From Sediminihaliea albiluteola (GTDB lineage: Bacteria; Pseudomonadota; Gammaproteobacteria; Pseudomonadales; Halieaceae): a stretch of DNA of 64,000 nucleotides. The notes under the pieces are model-generated. The model saw nothing but the letters and a program-made list of their open reading frames with translations, was not told the origin of the DNA and did no database searches. A program made the position numbers and the translations under genes. This document shows positions 44,931 through 53,952 of this stretch, in pieces. The DNA lies in assembly GCF_014077625.1 (NCBI RefSeq), contig NZ_JACFXU010000008.1:1-64000 (forward strand), read 5' to 3'. How positions within the stretch are numbered: position 1 is the stretch's first letter; every line of letters begins with the position of its first letter.

Positions 44931-46231
44931 AGTGCACCCATGACTTGCTTGGCCAGAACCGCAAACTGCTGCGGCACAAAGGCGTTCTCATCTTCTACTG
45001 ACTTAAACCAAGCATCGAGTGCAGACTCTAGCCGGCTATTATCTCCCACTGCGATACTCAAGGTTTCCACAGCTAGAAACACCTGCTCTGCCGCCGTAAA
45101 GTGCCGGAAGCGCTCGGCCCCAGCAGCTTTTAATAAGCCGCTGCGTAAGCCCCGCAAGCGCTCAGTACTGTAATTTGCGCCGCTCACCTGCCTAGCCACT
45201 GGCTCGAGTACTTGCTGCAGTGCTTTAGCTTGATTAAGCACTGCACTGCGGCTCTCCATTGAGGCGCGATGCAGTTGCTGCAGGCCACTGCTCAGCTCAT
45301 TAATCTTGTCATGGTCTAGGATGGCCAGCACTTCAATCAGCACCAAGAGGTTAGCATCGTTCAAGCGCACCGTGCCCGGCGGTAATGCAGCAGCCCCTTC
45401 TGGAGCCCAGCGCAAATCATCCATCGGGTGATGACAGGCGTGACACTGATAAAACGATAGCTCGGGTATTAGGCTCTGACGAGTGAACCACTGCTCCTGC
45501 AGTAATTCGAGACTTTGCATGCTCGTTACCGCAAGACCTGCCAGCCACATATTCACCGGCGCAATCGCCGGTTTGCGTTCACGGTAGTCAGCGTCCACTT
45601 CGTAGTGAGCCGGTTGGTTAACCGTAAAGGTCTCTAGTTCAAAGGCCAAACGCGGGTGTCCAGCACCCATAATTTCGTGAGTGGCAAATTTGTCTTTAGT
45701 GCCCAAGTGACAGGACAGGCACAACCTAGCCCGCTGCAAAGGCTGCTCTGTAGGATACATACCTTTGGCTATGTTATCGGCGTGACTTGTGCCAAGTTCA
45801 GCATGGCTCTCTAACCACTGCCCAGCACCCCCGTGACAGGCTTCACAGCCGACCCCATCAGAAATCTGAAAACGGCGACCACGCGCCTCACTGGGGACAT
45901 TATCAGCGTGACAATCCAGGCAAATCTTGGCGCCGGCAGCGCTGGGCAAACCCAGCTTTCGGGCGATTGCCTCAGACTGAGCTGTCTGCAATGTGCGATA
46001 AGCTCGGGAATGATAGTCCTGGCGCAACCACACCCGGTACTCGTTCAACCAAACGGTGGCACTGGGGTCCTTGCTCACCTTGCCGTGACAAACACTACTC
46101 GCACAACTAGCCACTCCCTCATGGACATTACTAGCAGCCTCCGGCAAGGGAGCGGCGCTGAGCGAGGCACTGTTCACTAAGGCCGCCACTAGTGCAGCCC
46201 AAGGGCTGATGATGACTCGGCCAAATCTCAT
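44927..46231 (-). CDS. Periplasmic pentaheme c-type cytochrome (c554/c'-like)
   Basis: A 434-aa exported protein with a signal peptide (residues 1-27, ending SLSAA). It has five haem-attachment motifs: an unusual CX4CH (CASSVCH, Cys43) and four CxxCH (Cys104, 129, 171, 263). The CASSxCHG start and the first-four-haem spacing resemble the cytochrome c554/c' group found in many multiheme electron-transfer proteins. The C-terminal 160 residues are mainly helical and free of haem motifs. The ATG overlaps the upstream decaheme gene stop (ATGA). Partner and redox direction are unknown. Confidence 0.85.
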   Translation of the reverse strand: MRFGRVIISPWAALVAALVNSASLSAAPLPEAASNVHEGVASCASSVCHGKVSKDPSATVWLNEYRVWLRQDYHSRAYRTLQTAQSEAIARKLGLPSAAGAKICLDCHADNVPSEARGRRFQISDGVGCEACHGGAGQWLESHAELGTSHADNIAKGMYPTEQPLQRARLCLSCHLGTKDKFATHEIMGAGHPRLAFELETFTVNQPAHYEVDADYRERKPAIAPVNMWLAGLAVTSMQSLELLQEQWFTRQSLIPELSFYQCHACHHPMDDLRWAPEGAAALPPGTVRLNDANLLVLIEVLAILDHDKINELSSGLQQLHRASMESRSAVLNQAKALQQVLEPVARQVSGANYSTERLRGLRSGLLKAAGAERFRHFTAAEQVFLAVETLSIAVGDNSRLESALDAWFKSVEDENAFVPQQFAVLAKQVMGAL

Positions 46232-49200
46232 TTTTTATCTGCCTTTTCAGCGCTTGCTTTATTCTCTACAAACCAAGGCTTGCCGTTTTCATCGACATAG
46301 AGCTTGCGCATCTCTTCCAAGTTGAGTGGCCGCGCACCAATTCGTCCAAATACTGCTACTTGCCCTCCGCTTTCATCAACGCCGCGATCCCGCTCTAAAC
46401 CACGACTCAAAGAAAGCGCTGGCGACGCGGTGGGGTAGCTAGCAATCAATTCAGGCTTGGGCTCAGGACTGAAGCCATAGAACTTAGGCTGTGAATCTGG
46501 CGAGGTCAACTGCAATACTTTCAAGCCCCCTCGGCCATCGGCCACGTAGGCAAAGAGCGAAGCATTGGTACTGGCCACAGTGACATCGCGGCTATCCACT
46601 AGACCATCACTGTATGTCTGCAACAAACGCAGCCTGCTCGGCTGAGTGATATCGACAATCGCAAGGCCCTCACTGCCTGCAGCCACATAAGCGTAAGTCC
46701 GAGCCAGATGCATACGCCCCGCTTGCTGCAGAGCAATGGTATTTTCTGGGAGTAAGTGCGGCGCACTGGGCTCAGTGATATCAATCACCTTGAGGCCATC
46801 GGCATCGGTGACAAAGAGATAGCGGAACTGCAGCGCTACTGAATGACCTTGATTGAGCGGCACCACAGCCTCGAGTTGCGGCTGCAGGGGCTGGTCGATA
46901 TTTACCACCACCAAACCGGCATCAGCCACAATATAGGCATACTTACCACCTAAGACCATGTGCCGCGCTCCATTGAGAACAGCATTCTCATTCCAGGTGA
47001 GCGCGCGCTGCAAGTGATTATTGCGCGGCTCGCCATCGCTTAGGGTATCGACATCGCTCAGGATCAAACCTTCTTTAGCATCCGTAATGTACACATAGTT
47101 GTACAAGGGATGAAAAGGCTGCTCTAAGTTAATGTCGCGCATCAACTCTCCTTCGTTGCGCGAAGGATGGATCGGCTGGTTAGTTGGTAAGACCACGCAT
47201 GTCGCATTGCTGCTAGGGATGCGAGTGTTGTGCCCGAGGGGACTAAAGGGCCCGCTAATAACCCGCTGAGAAATACCCTTGTTGGCGATTCCGGCTACGT
47301 CATAGACCTGCATGCCTTTGTCACCCTCAGCAACAAACAAGTACTCACCGCGCAACTGCACACAGGCTGCGGGCCCACTGCGATGAATGTGCCCCTCCTG
47401 CAGAACGCCACCTGCTTGCTGGTGCTGCTGGAAGTAATCTGGGTAGGCGTAACGATGCAAATAACTCCCCAGTACGGCCTGTGGTTCGTCCCATTCGGTG
47501 ACTTTTACGCCGCTGATTTGCTCCTCAGCACCTAGCCAAGCATAGTGGCCGACAAAGTTTACAAAGCCCGTTCCATACATCATCAGCTGAGCGAGAATAG
47601 CGTTGTTATCGTTATCCTTCGACAGGTGGCAATCCTCACACTCTTTGGTCTCTGTTTTACGTACAGTGTGGGGAAAGTGCGGGTTAAAGGCCTGAGAGCT
47701 GTAGCCGCTGGCTGCTATCGGCGGCTGCTGAATATAGATCTTCTCGCGGTTGGCGTTAGTGGACGACAAGACCAGCGCAGAACTGGAGCGCACCGGTGCA
47801 TACTTACCACCTTTCGCTGTTTCCCGCTTACCTAGCAGGAACATTTGGTCACGGGATACCTGGGGATTATAAGTGGCAAAGTTTCGCGTCTCACCCCCCT
47901 CGTAGTGGTGCCGCTCAGTTTTGTTGTTTGCCTCAATCGGCAAGTGACAGCCAGCGCAAGAAGTGGTCCATGAAGTGTGGCAGGTATAACACTCCATCTC
48001 GTCGTCAGAGTGCGCGAGATTGTCAGAGGCCACATCTGTGCCCCAGTCCTGAGTGGCCGTATCGCGGCTCATCAGTTTGGCCCGAGCGGCTTTCTCGTTG
48101 TACTCAGCATTACCCGGGGTCACGCTGTCTTTCACCAAGCTGAGCTCCCACTCAAGCTCCGGATCCAAGACCGAGCGCTGAATCAATTTGTTGCCTAGCC
48201 ACTCAAAGCGCTTGCGCCCGTCTGGGTTGCGAAGCGCGCCCAAGTCGGTGCCTCCATCGAGAGCGGCAGGGCCAGAAGTAAACAGGTTCGGATAGGCCTG
48301 AGCTGAGCCGTGACAATCCTTGCAATCAATTTCTACGGCAGCGGCGACTTCGCCATAAATGTGTCCGTTGCCATGATTATCCTGACCGTAATGACAGTCC
48401 ACACAATGCATGCCCTTTTCCATATGGATAGAGGCCATGTGGACTGCCTTGTCGAACTTTGCTGGATCGTCGTCGCTGACCTGCTCACCTTCAGCATCCA
48501 GTAGGTTGCCCTCGCGATCGCGTTTGAAGATAGCGCGGAAGTTCCAGCCGTGGCCGTGGTAGTCGGCGAACTGGGTGTCTTTCAATCCGGGGTTGAGTTC
48601 AGACACCGCCTTGAGGAACTCAGGGTCTGCCCACTTACCCCGCGGTGCAGCGCCCTCTGGGTTGCGCTCAAGCACGTCGTGACGCTCCTTATCACTGGGA
48701 TAAACTTGCTTCTCAGGCCACATAGAGGGCGCGTCGGACTCGTAATCCCACATGGTATAACCCAAGTAGCTGTTAACAAACATATTGGGCTGGTGCATGT
48801 GGCAAACCATGCACTGACTGGTGGGTATAGCTCTGGTAAAGGCGTGCTTTAAGGGGTGGCCCGACTGATTTTTAGGGATAGTCGGATCGATACTCTGGCT
48901 TTCACCTGTGTGGCCAAACTGGGCATAAAGCGCCGAGTGCTTCGGGTCACGGTCGTTGGCATAGACCACGTGACAAGCGGCACAGCCAGACTGACGATAG
49001 TCCCCCGGCTGGTCGTTAGTGCCCATAAACCAAGAGTGCGGGTCATTGAGCCGAGTCTTGGTCATATTCAGTACTGGAACTGAAATTCGCGCGCCGGTAC
49101 CGGGCCCGCGGTTGGATTGACGAAAGTCCGGACGGCCCGGTTCTTCTATGCGCTGCAATTGACCCAGCGCATTAGGTAGGCCAGTTTCAGGGAACAGGTT

Positions 49201-50001
49201 GCCAATGTTGCGACCGCCCCGCTCAAAGACCCTGAAGATATCGCCCGGCTTCATAGTCTCCCAAGCTGGCAATGGATACAGCTCTGGCAAGATACTCATG
49301 CGGGTCATTTCTGGGCTGGGCTTAACTGGGCCAAGAATTTTGGCCGGCTCACTCTCGCGCGTATAGCCCTCACCTAAAATGGAGTACTTGTAGGGCAAGA
49401 TGCCATTGTTATATGCAGCGGCACCCCAAAACATGGCTGAGGTAGACATTAGGCTGCGCTTAGCCGCCTCAATAATTGGCAGGTGACAGGCGCCACAGGC
49501 CTGCTCTGCTATGCGGTAATCCGAGGGGTTAATAAAACGTACAAACTCAGGACTTTCTTTGTTTAGTAAAGTGTAAGTTCGCTCTGGGTTAGCGCTTGAA
49601 GGAAAGCCCCAGCGCTCGGGGTAGCGCGGCAATACGTGAGCCTGCTGCAATGCTTCGAGATATCCGGCATCCGCCAAACTCTCTGTACCACTGGGACGCT
49701 GTACCTGAGCATTACCGCCATGACAGTCACTACAGCCGAGTTTAACCGCGGGATTGGCATGCATTGTTTTTTCATCTGTCGCGGTGTGACAGCTCATACA
49801 GCCAGCGCTTTTACGCTCCATTTCAGCAGCACTCTGACTGGCAGGTGCCGCAGGCGCGGTGACATAAACTCGCTCGACAGGCTTACTGCCTGAGGCGCTC
49901 AGGGTATCGCTTACTGGCAGCGCCAATAACACAATTGCCATGCTGCCCATCCAACAATGGAACAGGCTTGGAAAACGGTGTGGCTTGTCACTAGGTCTCA
50001 T
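46228..50001 (-). CDS. Giant decaheme c-type cytochrome fused to an LVIVD-type beta-propeller
   Basis: A 1257-aa exported protein (signal sequence about 16-37). Ten CxxCH motifs occur at Cys68, 90, 169, 340, 397, 533, 560, 671, 682 and 788, so the first 800 residues form a decaheme module. From about residue 870 to 1200 the haem motifs stop and LVIVD-type repeats appear (YLFVAEGDKGMQVYDV, YAYIVADAGLVVVNI, YLFVTDADGLKVIDI, YAYVAAGSEGLAIVDI, FAYVADGRGGLKVLQL), predicting a beta-propeller for protein or surface binding. The ATG follows AGGGG, 10 bp after the barrel gene. I expect it to face or reach the outer membrane with that barrel, but there is no lipobox. It is much longer than MtrA or MtrC. 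Confidence 0.88.
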   Translation of the reverse strand: MRPSDKPHRFPSLFHCWMGSMAIVLLALPVSDTLSASGSKPVERVYVTAPAAPASQSAAEMERKSAGCMSCHTATDEKTMHANPAVKLGCSDCHGGNAQVQRPSGTESLADAGYLEALQQAHVLPRYPERWGFPSSANPERTYTLLNKESPEFVRFINPSDYRIAEQACGACHLPIIEAAKRSLMSTSAMFWGAAAYNNGILPYKYSILGEGYTRESEPAKILGPVKPSPEMTRMSILPELYPLPAWETMKPGDIFRVFERGGRNIGNLFPETGLPNALGQLQRIEEPGRPDFRQSNRGPGTGARISVPVLNMTKTRLNDPHSWFMGTNDQPGDYRQSGCAACHVVYANDRDPKHSALYAQFGHTGESQSIDPTIPKNQSGHPLKHAFTRAIPTSQCMVCHMHQPNMFVNSYLGYTMWDYESDAPSMWPEKQVYPSDKERHDVLERNPEGAAPRGKWADPEFLKAVSELNPGLKDTQFADYHGHGWNFRAIFKRDREGNLLDAEGEQVSDDDPAKFDKAVHMASIHMEKGMHCVDCHYGQDNHGNGHIYGEVAAAVEIDCKDCHGSAQAYPNLFTSGPAALDGGTDLGALRNPDGRKRFEWLGNKLIQRSVLDPELEWELSLVKDSVTPGNAEYNEKAARAKLMSRDTATQDWGTDVASDNLAHSDDEMECYTCHTSWTTSCAGCHLPIEANNKTERHHYEGGETRNFATYNPQVSRDQMFLLGKRETAKGGKYAPVRSSSALVLSSTNANREKIYIQQPPIAASGYSSQAFNPHFPHTVRKTETKECEDCHLSKDNDNNAILAQLMMYGTGFVNFVGHYAWLGAEEQISGVKVTEWDEPQAVLGSYLHRYAYPDYFQQHQQAGGVLQEGHIHRSGPAACVQLRGEYLFVAEGDKGMQVYDVAGIANKGISQRVISGPFSPLGHNTRIPSSNATCVVLPTNQPIHPSRNEGELMRDINLEQPFHPLYNYVYITDAKEGLILSDVDTLSDGEPRNNHLQRALTWNENAVLNGARHMVLGGKYAYIVADAGLVVVNIDQPLQPQLEAVVPLNQGHSVALQFRYLFVTDADGLKVIDITEPSAPHLLPENTIALQQAGRMHLARTYAYVAAGSEGLAIVDITQPSRLRLLQTYSDGLVDSRDVTVASTNASLFAYVADGRGGLKVLQLTSPDSQPKFYGFSPEPKPELIASYPTASPALSLSRGLERDRGVDESGGQVAVFGRIGARPLNLEEMRKLYVDENGKPWFVENKASAEKADKK

Positions 50002-50011
50002 GGCAGCCCCT

Positions 50012-51919
50012 TTAAAAGGTCAGTATCACGTTAAGAAGCAAGGAGTAAGGGTCGTCGTCACCATACAGCTCTTTAAAGCCGTCTCCGGCGAATAGTTGCG
50101 CATAAGACAAACGCGCTACCACGTTCTGGCTCATAAATGGCCGCCAGATCAAGGCAGCGGAGAGGTCGAGGCCAATCTCTTTATCGATATTGGCCTGAGC
50201 ACGGGCCACCTCTAAAACCTCGGTTTTAGCAAAGGCGAGGTAGTTGGCATTAAAAGACAGACGCAATTCAGGCAGCAGGTCAAAATCAACACCCCCACCG
50301 GCTAGAAATAGACCGGGGTTGGTGAAATTAGACTGTCCATGCTCTTTGGATGACTCCAAAGAAGGGAGCAGCCCATTGCGCTGAGACAGTGCCACACGGC
50401 CACCGCCAATCAGCGGCACGCCCTGGCGAATCCAATAACTGGTATCGGCGCCGGCAAATTGTGGGTTCTCGAAAATAGCATCAAAACCCTGACTTTTATC
50501 GTCGAAGGGATCATCGTCGCCACTGGCGTAGAGGAAGGACAGTCGAGCCCGAATCCAATCAAAGTCCATAGAGGGCTCGGCGGCAAAGAAGAAAGCTTCA
50601 ATATCAGAGTCTTTAGCGCTAAAGACACTGCCTTTCTCTTCACCAAAGGCGGCATAAGCTGACACGCTCAGATTGAGCCGCCCAAAGTGTCCATCGCCGT
50701 TATAACCCAAGTAATAGACATCGTAATCGCGCTTCCGCTCCTGCCCTAGGGAGGCTGGGCGCTGGATGAAATCATTGCTGTCGAAAAACAGCTCATCGCC
50801 CTCGCGATTGCGGTTATAAATGGCTGTCAGCTGCGAAAAAAAACCCAGTGTTGGCTGATCCTGCCAATACAAATTGGCAAGCCATACATCATCGTCACGC
50901 AAGTCTTGGCCAACATCATTGAGACCACTGTTGGTGTCTTTTTCCATGCGGCGGAACCAGCCCAAGTTGTACTGGAAGCGGTTGTTGTCACGGGTACCAA
51001 AGAGCCTTACCCCGAAAGGCGAGTCCTGGAAAAGAAAACCCCTAAAGTCGCTAGAAAAGGGCTGAATACCAATGCGCAGACTGTCGAAATCATAGCGATC
51101 ACTGACGTTGCGCAAGTGCTTATCGACAAAGGCCGCTTGTATACCCAGGTGATTATCGTGGCGGGTAGTGCCATCACCGGGCTTGGCATTGATGCCATTG
51201 AGCTCTTCCACTTCGCTATAGTTGTAGTTAAACACTGGGGTAAAGCGGAACTCCCAGTCCGGTGGGCGAAATACGGTGTCACCCTTGTAATACACCAACT
51301 CCACCGCCAAGTTTTGATTGAACAGTGCCTGCTCGCTGCCGCCAAGTATGTCCAATGAACCCGCACTATCCGTTGACTGCATGCCGACCGGAGTGGGCAG
51401 CTCACGCAGCTCTATTACAGAGTCAGAAATTGCTGTGACATTAAAAAACCACTCGCCGTGAATTGGCTTATCGCCTTTTAAGGTGTTGCGGTTATAAGGG
51501 TCGTACCAATTACTTTCATAGCCTAGGCTATCGACTATGCGCCAGCGATCGGGAACTGCTACCAAAGCCTCAAACCGTTCAATGCCTGGCCGAGGGATGC
51601 CTGAGTAGTGTCGCGGCAAAACCGTACGATGCAGCGCCACTGGCCGCTCTCGCATGACCTCAGCGCTATCCTCATCAACAACCGTCTCTCGGTATTCACA
51701 ATCCCGGTTAGAGCCAGCAGCGCGGCGACGGGTACTGCGACTGCGGTCGCGCACATCTTTGTCGTCACAAGCGATCACAGGCTCTTCGCTACTTTGAGCC
51801 GCGGATTGTTGCGGAATGAATATCAGGCCGGCGGCCAGCGCTAATACCAGTGACGGCATCAGGCCTACTGCGAACTGACTAAGTGGCAAGTGCTTTGAGC
51901 TTAGACTGCTGGCATCCAT
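50012..51919 (-). CDS. Outer-membrane beta-barrel protein of unknown family
   Basis: A 635-aa protein with a long signal sequence (MDASSLSSKHLPLSQFAVGL onward, cleavage near SAAQ). It has no haem motif. The rest is rich in alternating polar/aromatic strands (DWEFRFTPVFNYNYSE, RFQYNLGWFRRMEK, LRLSFNANYLAF, VVARLSYAQLF) and ends in LLLNVILTF, the terminal Phe signature for BamA-dependent insertion. Start is ATG 51919; an overlapping upstream frame to 52045 is inside the lipoprotein gene. Its place between two decaheme genes suggests a porin sheath for a cytochrome, as MtrB or PioB do, but it lacks recognisable similarity to those. Confidence 0.75.
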   Translation of the reverse strand: MDASSLSSKHLPLSQFAVGLMPSLVLALAAGLIFIPQQSAAQSSEEPVIACDDKDVRDRSRSTRRRAAGSNRDCEYRETVVDEDSAEVMRERPVALHRTVLPRHYSGIPRPGIERFEALVAVPDRWRIVDSLGYESNWYDPYNRNTLKGDKPIHGEWFFNVTAISDSVIELRELPTPVGMQSTDSAGSLDILGGSEQALFNQNLAVELVYYKGDTVFRPPDWEFRFTPVFNYNYSEVEELNGINAKPGDGTTRHDNHLGIQAAFVDKHLRNVSDRYDFDSLRIGIQPFSSDFRGFLFQDSPFGVRLFGTRDNNRFQYNLGWFRRMEKDTNSGLNDVGQDLRDDDVWLANLYWQDQPTLGFFSQLTAIYNRNREGDELFFDSNDFIQRPASLGQERKRDYDVYYLGYNGDGHFGRLNLSVSAYAAFGEEKGSVFSAKDSDIEAFFFAAEPSMDFDWIRARLSFLYASGDDDPFDDKSQGFDAIFENPQFAGADTSYWIRQGVPLIGGGRVALSQRNGLLPSLESSKEHGQSNFTNPGLFLAGGGVDFDLLPELRLSFNANYLAFAKTEVLEVARAQANIDKEIGLDLSAALIWRPFMSQNVVARLSYAQLFAGDGFKELYGDDDPYSLLLNVILTF

Positions 51920-51923
51920 GGCA

Positions 51924-53948
51924 TTATTTCCCCGCGCAAACGAACTGTTCGTCGCTATCAAGGTAGGGTGTTTGCGGGCACTGTATATAGCGCAAGCGTT
52001 GACCTGCAGGCTCCAGCCGGTCAGCTCGCATCTCCGGTGGCGCATTATTAATGCTGCCCCCGAGTGCTAATCCCGCCTCATGTAACCCAAGGAAAGAAAT
52101 CATATCGTCCTGTTCAATACCGTCACCGGATACCCCGATGCCGCCCACTAAAGTATCGCCGCGATAAATCGGCACACTGCCAGGGAAAATCTGACTGCCA
52201 TTCGCTAGGCGTGGTACCGTCGACTCAACACAGTTAGGGCCGACATCTTCATCAATGGCCCCGAGTGTAAACAACAGGTGTTGCAGCACTTTATTGAGTG
52301 AAAGGTCCAACTGTAGGCCGGTGGAAAACACGCTCCACTCGTTATTGTCGAAAGACTTACTGAAAGGGCCGTGCCTATTGCCGCGAATACCATCGGGGTA
52401 GAAAGGCCGCGATAAATTGCCACCGGCGCGATCGGAAAAGGCGATACCGTCGGTCAGCGCTTGGGGACCAATAAAGCTTTGCGCCGCCTCAACATAATCG
52501 GGAATGAGTACCTGTGCTTTGGGGCTCAACTGCGAATCTACGTAGACAGTTGGCGTGCTAATACTGCGCAAGAAATCAGCGGCGTCACGAGAGGAGAATA
52601 AAGTGGCGGTCCGCGCCTTTTGCAGTGACACATCGGCACCAAAGACAGGGGCATCACGGGTGCGCAGCATACCTAATATGACGCCTTGGCTATCCACCAC
52701 GGATACTGTCACTCGCGCCTGACTGCCCAAGGGACGACGAATTTGTGCGCGGCTGCGGTTAGCAACGGTGATGGCAGATTGCAGCAACTGCTGCACTTCA
52801 TTAGCGCTGAGGGCATCCACTGCTAACAGTGCAGCATCACTGCCAGCGCGCAGCGGATAGCGATTTTGATTGTTGGCATCAACAAATATAAAAGCATCGA
52901 GCTCTGCGTAGCCATCCGCGGGCCGAATGCCAGACTCGGGGCTGCCAAATGCAGTGCCGGCAATGATATTGGCGCGGCTATAGCCCTTTACCGCAACTAA
53001 TGAGCCCGCGTTGACAAGACTGTCATACGCCGGCGCTTGGGCTGGATCCTCAGCCAAGTCAGCAAAGTCGACATCACTAAAACGAAAAGACTTACCCTCA
53101 ACTGTAATCCGCTCAGCGCGGCGATCGAGGGGCGCGGCAAAGCCAAAGCTGGCAGCAAAAGCGATCAACTCATCCACATCTCGGTCGATATCAAAGACAT
53201 CTTGATCGATGCTGTAGCGTCCATCGGCGATCACACCGACACCGCCCACCGCGGTGCCGTTTTTATATAAGGGAAATCCGCCGGGGTCAGCAGCGAGACC
53301 TAAGGGCGAGCGCTGCGGGCCGGGCATTGCCTTGGCCGGTAGGGGACCTAAGTTGGCTGTTGTTGTGCCCTCTCGAGTGACACCATAGGGAGAAAGTGTG
53401 AAATCAGAGCAGGCAAACTGACTAAACTGCACGCCAAACAATGGCCCGCCGGGCTGATTTTTCTCCCCGGGATTGAAGTGCTCCTGCACGATTTGGTTGG
53501 CGGTACGGGTAGAAAAAGCGTTGCCCTCACTGGATAAATAAGCAGCTGTCACAGCCTTGGCAATCGCCGCTAGTGCATCGCCATCTAATCCAGCCGGCAA
53601 CACCACGCCTTCTAGGCCGGTAGTCACTGTGGTGGGGAAGGTCGTGCTGATGGCCACTTCGGCAGCGCTGGCGGCCATGCGATGAACTGCCAGCACATTA
53701 CCCACTCGGTCGACAACGGCAATGGTGGCCTCTTCACCCATGGCCCGTGACTGGGCAATGGCCTGCGCTAGAATCTGCTCAACATCGGTGATGGTCAAGC
53801 GCCTAGCATCATCTGCGCACTGACCGACACAGGGTTTATTGCTCGGGTCTTTATCACCTGAGCTACCCTCGCTATTACCACTGCCACTCCCTCCGCCACA
53901 GGCGACGAGCAGCAATGCGCTACAGAGGCCAATTATTCGCCAGTTCAT
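51924..53948 (-). CDS. Outer-membrane lipoprotein with GlcG/HbpS (DUF336) domains
   Basis: A 674-aa lipoprotein. The signal peptide ends in the lipobox LLVAC (Cys17) followed by Gly, which favours outer-membrane sorting, and then a low-complexity GGGSGSGNSEGSSGDK spacer. Two GlcG/HbpS-type segments follow: TITDVEQILAQAIAQSRAMG with TIAVVDRVGNVLAVHRM (about 50-95), and a second one, LSANEVQQLLQSAITVANRS with VTVSVVDSQGVILGMLRT (about 385-430). This family includes haem-binding and redox-sensing proteins. Start at ATG 53948, with GGGAGAG upstream. It lies between a decaheme and a barrel gene, so surface haem or electron-transfer support is plausible. I do not recognise a close homologue. Confidence 0.75.
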   Translation of the reverse strand: MNWRIIGLCSALLLVACGGGSGSGNSEGSSGDKDPSNKPCVGQCADDARRLTITDVEQILAQAIAQSRAMGEEATIAVVDRVGNVLAVHRMAASAAEVAISTTFPTTVTTGLEGVVLPAGLDGDALAAIAKAVTAAYLSSEGNAFSTRTANQIVQEHFNPGEKNQPGGPLFGVQFSQFACSDFTLSPYGVTREGTTTANLGPLPAKAMPGPQRSPLGLAADPGGFPLYKNGTAVGGVGVIADGRYSIDQDVFDIDRDVDELIAFAASFGFAAPLDRRAERITVEGKSFRFSDVDFADLAEDPAQAPAYDSLVNAGSLVAVKGYSRANIIAGTAFGSPESGIRPADGYAELDAFIFVDANNQNRYPLRAGSDAALLAVDALSANEVQQLLQSAITVANRSRAQIRRPLGSQARVTVSVVDSQGVILGMLRTRDAPVFGADVSLQKARTATLFSSRDAADFLRSISTPTVYVDSQLSPKAQVLIPDYVEAAQSFIGPQALTDGIAFSDRAGGNLSRPFYPDGIRGNRHGPFSKSFDNNEWSVFSTGLQLDLSLNKVLQHLLFTLGAIDEDVGPNCVESTVPRLANGSQIFPGSVPIYRGDTLVGGIGVSGDGIEQDDMISFLGLHEAGLALGGSINNAPPEMRADRLEPAGQRLRYIQCPQTPYLDSDEQFVCAGK

Positions 53949-53952
53949 CAAC

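Noticed and set aside
46599..46784. Short frames inside the multiheme genes on both strands
   Set aside because: All are contained in strongly supported cytochrome genes and show no independent start sites or domains.
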